NCBI RefSeq assembly: GCF_964199755.1
Contig: NC_133900.1
Location: 73,826,727 to 73,890,726, forward strand
From: Larus michahellis
Taxonomy: Eukaryota > Chordata > Aves > Charadriiformes > Laridae
Direction: 5' to 3'
DNA: 64,000 nucleotides
The first letter of the stretch is position 1. Each line of letters begins with the position of its first letter. Both the position numbers and the translations under genes were made by a program. Positions 28,374 to 39,100 of this stretch are shown in pieces. The notes beneath the pieces were generated by a model. The model worked only from the letters and a program-made list of their open reading frames with translations, did no database searches and had not been told where the DNA came from.

Positions 28374-30079
28374 CTATGCAGATTGACGAAACAACAGAGT
28401 GTAAGGTGGAGCCATTAACTTTTTGGTCTTTCACAGCCTCACATCTGAACTTTATATTGAATGTTTACTACCAGAACAAACATTAACATGACAAAATCAA
28501 CTTCTCACAAGTCATCCTGCAGTTTTTGGGTTTGCTCCCCACCGCTCCCCCGACCCACTGTTGGGATTTTTTGTTTGTTAATACCAACAATAGAGTGAAA
28601 TACTAAAACCCCTCTTCATAGCAATAAATTTGTCAGAACAATTCATTAAAATTACTGGGCTGCTACATTTTTGTATTCTACATGAAAAGAAAGGTTGCAT
28701 TCGATCATGGCTCTTTAAAAAGTGAAGTATATGAATGCTGAAGTCACCGTATTCAGATAGTTCTGGTAACCAACAAGTAAGAAGGGTCTTACAGAAGGGG
28801 GCAGCTGGGAGAAAGAGGACACCTTTGTGCATTTTTCAACTCTACAGCTGATCAAACACCATTTGTCAGATATCCTATTTGACAATCACTGATAAAGATT
28901 ACATACCAATTGTGCTTTTTTTGTTTACTATTATACTCAGTCTAGTATAAATAAGGCTTTAAAAATATATTAAAATCAAAGATCAGTTGATAATACTGTA
29001 GGTCAGTATTGTACACACCTATCTTATTTACTTAGAGGAATGTGGTACAGCAGAGGGGACACAATGTCCTTGGTAGGATTCAATTATCGTAAATAAAAAA
29101 GAAAAAAAAAAAAGTGGTTTAAAGCAAAATGAATACCATACTTCAGACACGTACCAGAAATTTGTATCACAAAATAGAAAGAAACTCAAAAAATCCTACA
29201 GAAGAAAAAGTTAAAAGAAACCACAAGCAAAAAAAGAAGAGTTCACATCAGACTAGTTTGTATTTTTGTCAGCAGTAAATGCAGTTAGTGAGAGATCAAT
29301 CCCTAGTAACAGTTCATCTGAGGCACGTTATGGTGCCATATTTGCTCTTGCAAAATCTCATCTACTGCCGTCATTACTCTTTGATTTCTAAGGCTGTTTG
29401 CTGCACAAATTATTTAACACTTGTTGAAATGGAAAACTATTTAGCAGCTCCACAAATCTGTTTAACAGCTCCCATGGACTAACTAAACAACATTACTTAC
29501 ACTGTTTATATCTTAAGACTCTGATAGAGCTTAATTTAAAGCAGCTGTGTCTTCGTAACCCCAAAGCACCATCCAACTTAAGGCAACACAGTTATCACTG
29601 GCTTATTATCAAAATAAGTCTAAAGATAAATGATTTCAAACTAATTATTAAATAATTGTTTATTGCAGGAATCTAAAAATTTGCAAAAAGTCAGGGAAAC
29701 TTATCCTGACTCAGTGTACTACTCTTAAAATTAAGCAAATATTTCTTCTTCCTTTGAGTAAAAATACTGTCTATTGAGGCCTCAAAATCATCACAGCACA
29801 TGAAACTTTTAGGTGTTCCTGAATAAAGCTCAATCTCCTTTTAGGAAAGGGATAGGTATTGCAGCTTTAAAAGAAAGGAGGAGGGAAAAAAAAGAAAAGA
29901 GAATTTTACAGTTTATACAAATTTCTGGCAAGTCTTTGATGTGTTATCATGAATGTGCTTTTCTGATACCTACAAAAACTGAACCATGCTGCAGAATGAG
30001 CAGTCCTAAGGGAACTATATCAATAGTTACTTCTGTAGTTTGGAACACTTCTTTCAAACAACAGTAAGGCAACACTCAC
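28374..30079 (-). other. COMMD8: COMMD8 intron 3
   Basis: A 1.7 kb AT-rich intron between COMMD8 exons 3 and 4, with GT at 30079-30078 and AG at 28375-28374 on the minus strand. No exon or transposon is recognised. Confidence 0.85.
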
Positions 30080-30232
30080 CTTTAACTGCCAGTCAAAATC
30101 CTGCAGCTGGGCAGAAGAGATTGCATTCACGCTTTCCACTAGCGCATTCCTGATTTCCTCCTTTCTGCCTTTTAGACATTTTGTGATTGCTTCTTGATAG
30201 TTTGGATTTAACTCACTTATCTGCTGAGCAGC
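30080..30232 (-). CDS. COMMD8: COMMD8 exon 3: end of N-terminal helical domain and start of COMM domain
   Basis: Minus-strand exon of 153 bp (51 codons) between TTTGTAG and GTGAGT, phase 0 at both ends. It encodes AAQQISELNPNYQEAITKCL, KGRKEEIRNALVESV and NAISSAQLQDFDWQLK. The LQDFDWQ(L/V)K segment opens the COMM domain and is nearly identical to mammalian COMMD8, including the tryptophan typical of COMM domains. The part before it is the helical N-terminal domain, which is more divergent between COMMD paralogues. The C-terminal end joins in frame to LALSSDK of exon 4. Confidence 0.94.
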
Positions 30233-31263
30233 CTACAAAAATAAAAATTGAAATTGTGATTGCTTAAATTATGAACCACAAAAATAACATATACCACCTG
30301 TAATAGCTGTGCTTGGTAGATAGCCAAGCTTCTACCCAGATAACTGTTACACGAGACTCCATAGCCTCATGTTTCTTTACTGCCCTTGGCAGCTGCTCTC
30401 TTTGATAGTTATGGCCAGTATTTACCACAGCGATGTATTAAAAAAAAAAAATTCTTGTAATTTAAATTAAAAGAGACCAGATAATTGAGGCTTTATTGGC
30501 CTTCTTAGAAGCCATCCTAAAATCAAAACAACAACAAAAAAAAAAAAATCACACACACAAACAATACAGGTTTAGCTCTCAAAGTTTCTGAACAACAGGG
30601 ACAAAATTCACTAGCTTAGCTGAAACAGACATACTGATGTACAGACCACCCTATGGCTACACAAGCATCTTTCTTTGATCTAGATACTAGCAGGTAGTCA
30701 AAATATGAGCAATGGGCAAAAGATGAGAATTAAGATTTCTGATAACGGAAGAAGTTTTTGCAAAGTTTAGACTTTTGGGACTGCCCTGTCCCTATTTCAC
30801 ATGGTCCTCCATTCACAGTCTAGGTTTGGTTGTTTTGTTTTTTTTAATTTACACACAGTCACTATTTTAAAGCACTTCAATGCAGCGGTAATGAACAAAG
30901 AAAGCCAAACAGAGTGTAAATTGTTTTTATTGCTAATGAACAGTAACGACAGGTTATTTATTTTAAGGAAAACAGATTTTATTTGGTGGTACTTAAGATA
31001 CCAATTTAAGTGAATACAACAGTACTTTAACAAATATTATCCAGTTCTATTAAAAAAATAGAAAATCAGTGTCCAATTTCATTTTTTCTTTTAAAAGTCT
31101 TCACAGGGTATCTCTAAATGCTGCTAACCTTCTACCTATTTAGGCTCAGACTGCTCCTATTCAAATGCTACACTATAAAAATACTTTAGTACTAAATAAA
31201 CTATAAGACTAATCACTCTAATATGATCCTTCAAAGTCAAGCCCACCAGTGATGACCCCTTAC
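30233..31263 (-). other. COMMD8: COMMD8 intron 2
   Basis: A 1.0 kb intron with GT at 31263-31262 and AG at 30234-30233 on the minus strand. It contains A-rich tracts near 30440 and 30530 and nothing else recognisable. Confidence 0.85.
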
Positions 31264-31419
31264 CTCTTCATCAGATATGTTCTGGCCAACCGCAGTTTTG
31301 AAATACATCCCTGTTTCTTCTAAAACCTCCAGCCACTCTGACAAGCTCCAAATACTGCCATAATCCTGGTATCGAGGATACGCACGGCCACAGATGCCAT
31401 CAACTATTTTATGAAGGAA
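31264..31419 (-). CDS. COMMD8: COMMD8 exon 2: N-terminal helical domain
   Basis: Minus-strand exon of 156 bp (52 codons) between TTTCAG and GTAAGG, phase 0 at both ends. It encodes FLHKIVDGICGRAYPRYQDY, GSIWSLSEWLEVLEE and TGMYFKTAVGQNISDEE. The HKI(V/I)DGICGRAYP motif is diagnostic of COMMD8. Exons 2, 3 and 4 are all multiples of three and begin and end in phase 0, so skipping any one would keep the frame. Confidence 0.95.
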
Positions 31420-32337
31420 CTGAAACAATGTGATGCACAACTTAAGAACATGATTCTATCACAGTTAACCTAGATCAGATGCAAGGCTGATCAGGCAACT
31501 CAGTTATCACCCCTCCATTCAACTGGGTACTGTCTCAATGTTTCCTCAGAGTGCAACTCAGGGACCATCCTAAGAAGTCATAGAGAGCTAGTCACTGAAT
31601 ATGAAGTGTCCTTCCCTCTCCCCCAACGTCAATTCACAAGGTTTGGCCACAGAAATCACACTGTGATTCAGAGCTGGACTTAACAGCTTTGTACGCGACT
31701 GTAAATATAGAATGGTTTAGGTTTAAGCGACACTAAAGATTATCTGGTTCTAACCCCCTTGCCACGGGCAAGGGCACCTTCCACTAGACCAGGTTGCTCA
31801 AACCCCCGCCCATCCTGGTCTTGAATGCACCAAAAGCCACCTCAAGTCATCGCTGCACTGGGCTTGTCTGGATGCGCAGCACAACTCAAACTGCTGACCT
31901 CCAAGCCTGTGGATCTCTCTAGCCTCCCAAACCAACTGTCCTCTAAGCACTGAGGCTCTTCTGTATGCGTGGCAAACCCAGCCGGGCCGACGCTTCACTG
32001 ACTGGAAATGGCTGGAGCCCCTCCGGGAGCGGGAGAGAGGGCCCGCAGGCAGGCCATCCCCCTCAGCACCGCCTTACAGCGCTCAGCCCGTACTTCTGCT
32101 TCCGTTCCGGGGAGGCCCGAGGGGCCGTGGCGGGAGGGCAGGGCGGCGGCCGGCCCCGGGAGGGCCCTGAGGGGAGCAGCACCGCCCTGCAGCCCGGCGG
32201 GCCCGGCCTCCCTCACGGCTGCCAGAGGGCGGCACAGCGGCCTCCCCAGCCCCAAGGGCTCGTACCGGACACCGCCCGGCCGGGACCGGGGGACACCCGC
32301 CTGCCCCCGCCCCCGGTTCGCTTCACGGCAATCCCAC
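31420..32337 (-). other. COMMD8: COMMD8 intron 1
   Basis: A 0.9 kb intron with GT at 32337-32336 on the minus strand and AG at 31421-31420. It includes an antisense-to-plus CR1 fragment at about 31707-31831. Its 5' part is within the CpG island. Confidence 0.85.
31707..31831 (-). mobile_element. CR1 LINE 3' fragment, minus orientation, in COMMD8 intron 1
   Basis: Plus-strand sequence beginning ATAGAATGGTTTAGGTTTAA and containing GCAAGGGCACCTTCCACTAG then ACCAGGTTGCTCAAAC corresponds to the reverse complement of a CR1 tail. The element is therefore in the same orientation as COMMD8. It is short and diverged, so older than the copy at 32576. Confidence 0.8.
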
Positions 32338-32530
32338 CTCGAGGGCCCGGCCCAGCGGGAGCTTCTCCAGTAACCCCAGCATTTCCCAGTCCGTCTCGCC
32401 CCGCCCGCTAGCAGGCACGTCCCTCCTCCCGCCGCGGGCGGTGCCGCGCATGCGCACGGGCAAAGACCCCGCCCTCCCCCTCTCCAGATCTCTGGTTCGA
32501 GTCCCGGCCCCGGCGTCGGTCTGTGCGACC
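32000..32530 (-). promoter_or_regulatory. COMMD8: CpG island promoter of COMMD8
   Basis: About 500 bases rich in CpG and GC (GGCGG, CCGCC and GCCCGG runs) cover COMMD8 exon 1, its first intron start and the upstream region. No TATA box is evident, consistent with a housekeeping promoter. GC-rich frames on both strands are by-products of composition. The island stops abruptly at the CR1 that starts near 32576. Confidence 0.8.
32338..32382 (-). CDS. COMMD8: COMMD8 exon 1 (start codon uncertain)
   Basis: The minus-strand coding end of exon 1 encodes MLGLLEKLPLGRALE and splices at GTGGGA (32337) in phase 0 to FLHKI of exon 2. This aligns with the mammalian N-terminus around RLQKLPAELGPQLLHK. The start given here is the ATG at 32382, with a favourable GAA before it. 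The frame stays open upstream to another ATG at 32451 (MRGTARGG...ETDWEM), which would add 23 residues but has a poor context. With the 32382 start and the tentative last exon the protein is about 174 residues, against 183 in human; with the upstream start it is about 197. Confidence 0.75.
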
Positions 32531-32575
32531 TCCAGCCAGGCAGCTAATGAAGCCTGAACCCCCAAATTTTACGAG

Positions 32576-33165
32576 CTAAGAAGGCCACTGGTCTCCTGGG
32601 GTGCGTTAAAAAGAGCGTGGCCAGCAAGTCGAGGGAGGTCATCCTCCCCCTCTACTCTACCCTGCTGGAGCACTGTGTCCAGTTTTGGCCACCCCAGTTC
32701 AAGAGAGAGAAGGACATCCTGGAGAGAGTCCAGCAAAGGGCCCCAAAGATGATGAAGGGACTCAAGCATCTCTTCTGTGAGGAAAGGCTGAGAGACCTGG
32801 GTCCCTTTAGCCTGGAGAAGAGAAGACTGAGAGGGGATCTCATCAATGCTTATCAATATCTAAAGGGCGGGTGTCAAGAGGATGGGGCCAGACTTTTCTC
32901 AGTGGTGCCCGGCGGCAGGACAAGGGGCAACAGGCACAAACCAGAACACAGGAAATTCTATCTGAACATGAGGAAAAACTTCTTTACTTTGAAGGTGCCA
33001 GAGCCCTGGCACAGGCTGCCCAGAGAAGTTCTGGAGTCTCCTCTGGAGACATTCAAAACCCGCCTGGATGCATTCCTGTGCAGCCTGCTCTGGGTGACCC
33101 TGCTCTGGCAGGGGGTTGGATGAGATGATCTCCAGAGGTCCCTTCCAACCCCGACCATTCTGTGA
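32576..33165 (+). mobile_element. CR1 LINE 3' fragment, sense, with an open ORF2 remnant
   Basis: About 590 bases of CR1, ending in the typical GAGGTCCCTTCCAACCCCGA then CCATTCTGTGAG. An uninterrupted 168-codon frame (32617-33123) gives the C-terminal end of the CR1 ORF2 protein, with recognisable segments such as [32 protein letters not shown] and [16 protein letters not shown]. It lacks the endonuclease and reverse transcriptase catalytic parts, so it is 5'-truncated and cannot move by itself. The intact frame suggests a fairly young insertion. It starts about 125 bases beyond the upstream candidate ATG of COMMD8 and is transcribed, if at all, away from it. Confidence 0.9.
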
Positions 33166-36100
33166 GCTTTTTATATGTAAAAACACTTCAGCTATTTTTA
33201 CGTTCTGCCTGTTTTGCAGCTTTGCCTTTCACCCATAACAGGGTAACTTTCCAACGGGTGGCAGGGGAGGAAGCTCAAGGCGTACAACAGGCACCACGTC
33301 TCTGACATTATATGAAATCGAGGATGTTGGGAGAACTACTAACTACAGAAGACCATGCTGCCGATACAGCGTTTTCCAGGAGCAACTCATTTCTTGTTTT
33401 TGCTTTGCCAAAGTGGGAGTTCAATACTAACCAGACCACAGAACAGATTTACAGAACAGGTTTTAACATCACCAATGACCTTTCTGTGCCTTAAGTTGCA
33501 TTGAATGTGGATGTGAAGAAGCAAAAACACACTGACCACTTGTACAAGAAAAGCCGTATGAATTCAAGTCGCAGCAAGACACAAAACTGAAATACCTGTA
33601 GGCAGACCTTATTTCACTGAAATCGCTAGGTTAATTCACAGGCAAACAATTAAGCATATGTAAGTATAACACTGGGCCGTAAGAATGTGAAAGCACATAC
33701 AAGTCCATACTGGTGGATATAAGGTCTACGGAAAAACCCAGGCTGGTTAAGTCAGTTTGCAGCATGTCTTCTCCAAAGACAGGTATGTGGCCGTGTAGGA
33801 ACAGTGTAGTGCGTGGGAGTTTTGGGGAAGAAACAGATGGGGAAGAACCGATTTCATGTTTTGCTGACTAAACTTTTAGATGCACACAAGTTCTCTAGGG
33901 GTTTGCTACTGCTAGTAGATTAGATTTTTAATAAAGGCTTCTGCAAAATGTATTCAGTTTTATCTTGAAGCTGCTGTTAAATTCAGGAATAACTGAAAAT
34001 GCAAACAAAAAATGATTTTATATAATTTTCAATAATAATTTCATTTATTTCCCTGGAATTTGCTTTGTTAGATAACTGGAAACCGATCCAGTTTCTTTGA
34101 ATTGCACAATGTTGCACACTACAAAACGCAGCAGCAGGGGGAGCTGCTGCTCCAAACAAAACAGGTCCAGAGACAACACTGGAGAAATACGAAGGCGATC
34201 CAGACTTGGAAAGAAATAACTTAGAGGGAGTAAGGAGAGAAGTAGTGAGTGTCCCACTCAGCTGAAAGGGATCAAACAAGTGGCAAATGGAAGAGAGCAA
34301 AGATGTAACACATGAAAGACAGGAGCACATAAAAGGGGATAGGGAACCAGTATTGTGCCTGGCACAATCTCAGTGAATGGTTTCAAAGCAGCTTTTTTTT
34401 TTTTCCCCGATCTGAAGAATAAAGAGTTTCACTTTTCACAGATGTGTAGTTTAAAATAATATTTTGGATTCAGCCTACTGACATATGAGGAGCAAAGCCA
34501 GACCGCGCAAGGAAACCACAGCTGCGTTAGTTAAATCCCTCTTTGGGAGCCCATCTGCAACTACAAAACATCAGGGCAAACAAAGCCGACCTTTGGAAGT
34601 TCGAGTTTGTTTGGACTTGCATTATTTTGATCCGCCATCAGGTCTTAGGCCTTAAAAATACCTGGTTTTCATGCTTCTGTGTACCACAGCAGCAGTAACC
34701 CACCCACCCCTCTGAAGGTAAGCTGTCAAATAACCACAAAATCAGAGACAGGGAGGGAAACTTATAGAACAGTACATAGGTAGGCAAGAAAGAGACTCCA
34801 GGACAGCAAGAAAAGCAGCGGCTTTCTGAGAGAGACATGTGGAGTGAACAGCATTCATATAATGCTGAACAGTCAGCATTATATTCCATTGCTGCTGACT
34901 TTGAGAGGATTTTGTTTGCTCGTACAGATAACCCACAAGCTGAACTGCAGTAGTTAAACCTATTTTAAAATTAATCCTTTTGTTGCCTTTGGTTTGGAAG
35001 AATGGCAATAATTAAAACATTGGGAAATATTTTAATAATCATAGGTTCTTAATATTATAGTAGCATAAAGGTGTTTTACATTCCTCCAAGTATACCCAGT
35101 TGGGCAGAGCATCTGAGCACCAGTATAACTCTGTCCCACAAGGAACTACTAAAGTGGTACGTCAATATAAATAGATAACTGCGTATTCTACCAACACGGA
35201 GAGGGCAGTAAAGGGGTTTTTTAAGTGCAGAGGAAACAGGAGGTTGCAGTTCAGATTATGCTGAGCTAAATGTAGGTTGCCATGGAAAAAGGAGGTCCCA
35301 CTGGTCCCCTAGCCCCTGTTGCCAGCTCTGCTTCCTCTCCCCATCCCTCATGCCAGCATTAGGCTGCCTGGGGCTGCAGGATGAAACCACAGCTGATATG
35401 GCTGAAAACTAATTGTTATTTTTGCAGCGATTTATTTTTTTCACAGGTTGGATTTCAGCCAGGTTGGAACAGAGCACCGCTTCTGACAGAAGAGACCTTT
35501 GTGGTTGGGACTGAGGGGGAAGACAAAACTACCCCTTCTGGCAGCCCACACTTAGATCAGATGAAACTGGTTCTGAAACTACAGCTTGACACATGAATAT
35601 CAATCAGTGAACCACTTTAGTTATTAAACCAGGAATCTTGAAAGCTTTTATAGAAGCTTACACATAAACATGCTCATAGTGATATGCTACAGCTGAAAGA
35701 GATTGAAAATAATGTATCTCTCTTTAATTTTTACGCTCTGACCAGCTGATGAAGTTCATAGTAAGTAAGGCTGGATGAACACCATGACACTGACATGCAG
35801 AACATACTTTATCAGCTATTTGCATCACCTACAATCACAGTTTCTCCTGAATGAGAATGCAGTTTCTTAAATAATATTACTTGTAAAATTTAAGCACATA
35901 AAACCATGACAAGTGTTGGTTCTCTTCCCTCCTGTGCCGTTCTGGAAATACAACATCCATGTATTCACTCTATGAGACACGAAGAGTACAATATGTCATA
36001 CACAGTGGATACGGTCTATGTCCGTAGCTTTATACTTGTTTCTATCTTCTTTACGTCTTTCCAGTAAAGAGATGTAACAATGAGGGACTTCCTTAAATGT

Positions 36101-39100
36101 TCTTGTTTTCACTTCGCACTCTGAAATTTCAAAATCCTCTTGTTGGTTTCTGTAGCAGTTCTGTCCTTCCAACAGATTGCACTGAAGGTCTAGCAATAGC
36201 TGTGAAGGACATTCTCATGGTTCAACATCACCTCAGAGACACACAATTTGTATACCAAACTCTGTACTGCCTTTCACAGACAAGAACATACTAAAGAGGT
36301 CGTTCAAAGAGCTCTGCTACGTGGCAAGATTTTCAGAGAGGAACTGCTGTTGCTGGAGACTCTCTGAGCATACTTTGAACTACCAGATGGCAAAAATCTT
36401 GGACATATTATTCTAAATCAAGCAAGTTAATATCATAGGTTTTTTAAATATCTGTACTATATACATCTCAACACCTGCCTGGCTGAGGTAGTGGAAGGGC
36501 CAGGAGCTGGTATCACACCCAGTACTCTACAGGACAGAGATAGGGGAATAGCTTAGACCACAAGAGTGACCTACTGTATAGGCTAAGGAGCCTGTAGCTG
36601 GCTTGAGCCATATACCCACTAAAGTAACAGCTTATAACTCAAGAAAAACTGGAGTCAGTAACTCGGACCATATGCTCAGAAGTCACCCTCTTCTGGTGAT
36701 CCATCTGGTGCATCTTCTGGTCACCATCTTCTGTCCACAGCTGGGCAGGCACAGACTTGTTCTGTCTTTCCTCTCCTGTCCCCAAGTCACAATTCGTTGC
36801 ATAAGCTTCTTTGACAGCAGAGGGAGGAGCCTTCAGAGTCTCTATAAATATTCTCCTAACTCTCCTTTCCTACAATTCAGACCAATTATTTCTTATCCTG
36901 TGCTCAGAGAACATGCAGAGAGTTTATTTTTGTCTGACCTATTGCTACCATTTTATAAGGAAAAATCTATCATTACCATTTCTATTCTTCTATGTCCCTT
37001 TTTTCATGCTTAAGAGTTCTAGGTGAATTGAATACCAGGTACACATCAGGACTAGAATTTTACTCACCATGTGCAGGTCTAATGATTGTAATGGCTGGAA
37101 TGTAAAAAGACAACAACAACAACAGAAAATTAATAATCCCTTTTAGGGCAAATGCAGTAAAAGCACAAGCCAAATATTCTTCCCCTTCTCTAAGCCTTAC
37201 CTTCAGATTTTAATATTAATAATGAATGGTAAAAGCGTGTTGATGCTTTTCAAAATTCTTTGGACATCATAAAAGATAAAAGAAAATGCCCTGTGGGTAG
37301 GTAATGGTGACTCTTAGCCCTATTAGTAAACAACAATTAGTAGACACTGGAATATGCTGCATAGCAAGTTGCAACAACACGTCATAATGGCAGCAGGGAG
37401 AAAGTATTCCTAAAATAATAAACACACTAGTAGATAACACCTCCTCTCACCCACACAAGGAATTCATGGACTATATTGTATGACTCTGAGATGATAGCCA
37501 CTATGGATTTTATTTTTATCACATAACATTTTAAGGTAATGAAAACAGCTGTTGGTCAAATAGTTGCGCTGGCAAAAGTCTGGTTTTGCTGACAGAGATT
37601 GTTTCAACCAAGGGCAAATAAAGAGAAGGTAATTTTAATAGACTAAGAAAAAGCAGTTTGTTGATACAGCTATATCCATGTTAAGAGCACTTTTGCCAGT
37701 ACAGCACAGCAGTCCTTTTTTATCATTAAATCCCTTCCAGGGTAAATACAGCAAACTTACTCCCAAGGCAAATGGCCTTGGGATTTACAAGTCTTTCTCA
37801 GTCTTGTCAGGCTGCCTCCAGTTTGGCAGTGCATCATGCTGGCCAGAATGCCAGGACTTCTTTGGGGTCTCTAAATAATACATAAGGGGCAGCTTTTCAC
37901 AGCTACCTCCTACTTCTGCCTTTCTCTTTTCCATGAGGGATAGCAATTGAATAGACATTGCTGAAGATGTTCCTAGACTCCTATTAAAGAACAAATCCCA
38001 TCTATGCATGCCTGTATCCAAGCTCAGGAACTTTACACATGTAGCTTTCCTTGAAGGATATTTAACATCTGTTCCCATTGTTTTTCTTTTCTGAGACAGA
38101 CTGTGTGACTACCGTACTTTGCCCAGAACTAGGATAAAGAAAAAATTCCAGCCCTGCCACAATGTTATTTCCTACCCACTTCATCTTCTTGCACCTGCAG
38201 AATTGCTACTAATATTAAGTAATACCTGCCTGTTCCTATAGGTGGTGTAGGAATCCATTAAGTTTGTGGCTTTACACCACCACGTTTATTAACTTTAAAT
38301 AATATCTGATAAGAACCAGCAGTTCTTCTGGATTTGGGGAAAAATACGACCATGGCAGGAAGCCAGGTGCATGTCCAGAATTATAGACATTCTTTTTTAT
38401 TAGGAAACACATGGCAGTATGATATCAAAACCAGCAAATGCAGTGCTCATGAGGAATACAGAGAAATACATCGCAGAGGAGAAGGAGGCCAGAAAAAAAA
38501 AATAATTTGAAAGTGACATCTTCCCACAAAGCTATCTAAATATTCATGTATTAATTTGAAAAGTAGATTTGGGGAAGCAGTTGTAAGAGTCCTGCACAAC
38601 TTCTTTATAGTTACCAACTTTTCGAACCTTGCTAACTGTCGCACTGTCACTGCAGTTGTATAACCTCCATGACCCATGACCTCCATGACTCCTCGGACAA
38701 CTTCTGCTTTGAATCACATTGCTGAAATTCCCCTTTTTCTTCAGCATGAGAGTGTCTCACATTAACAAAGATACAAAAAGAACAGTGGCACACTGTGTAC
38801 ATCTTTGCAACGGCAAACGATTTCCTCATGGCTTAGTCACTGATGAGTAAGAGAGTCATACCAATAAAACCATTGTATCTCAGCTTGCTTATGTATAATT
38901 TCTCTTTCTAGGTACATAAAAAATGTTCTAATTTACCTAAAAGCATTACCAGACAGCTGAAAAACTCTGAGAACTTTCTGGCTCATGCACAAGTGCAAGA
39001 CTTCTATAAGGCAGGAAAAAATTTTTAAACAGGGTTTGCTATAGTGAAATAATGAATCTCATTATGCAGGTGACAATAGCTTTGATTCGCATTTTGCTCA

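Noticed and set aside
32486-32506. GGTTCGAGTCC, a match to the tRNA B box
   Set aside because: No A box or acceptor stem is found at the right distance and the T stem would contain a mismatch, so neither a tRNA gene nor a tRNA-derived SINE is supported.
31965-32565. Frames up to 148 codons on both strands around COMMD8 exon 1
   Set aside because: They result from CpG-island composition; only the short stretch at 32338-32382, perhaps to 32451, aligns with COMMD8.
36603-37013. 136-codon plus-strand frame
   Set aside because: No recognisable domain, no promoter or splice context, and the composition is like its surroundings; treated as chance.
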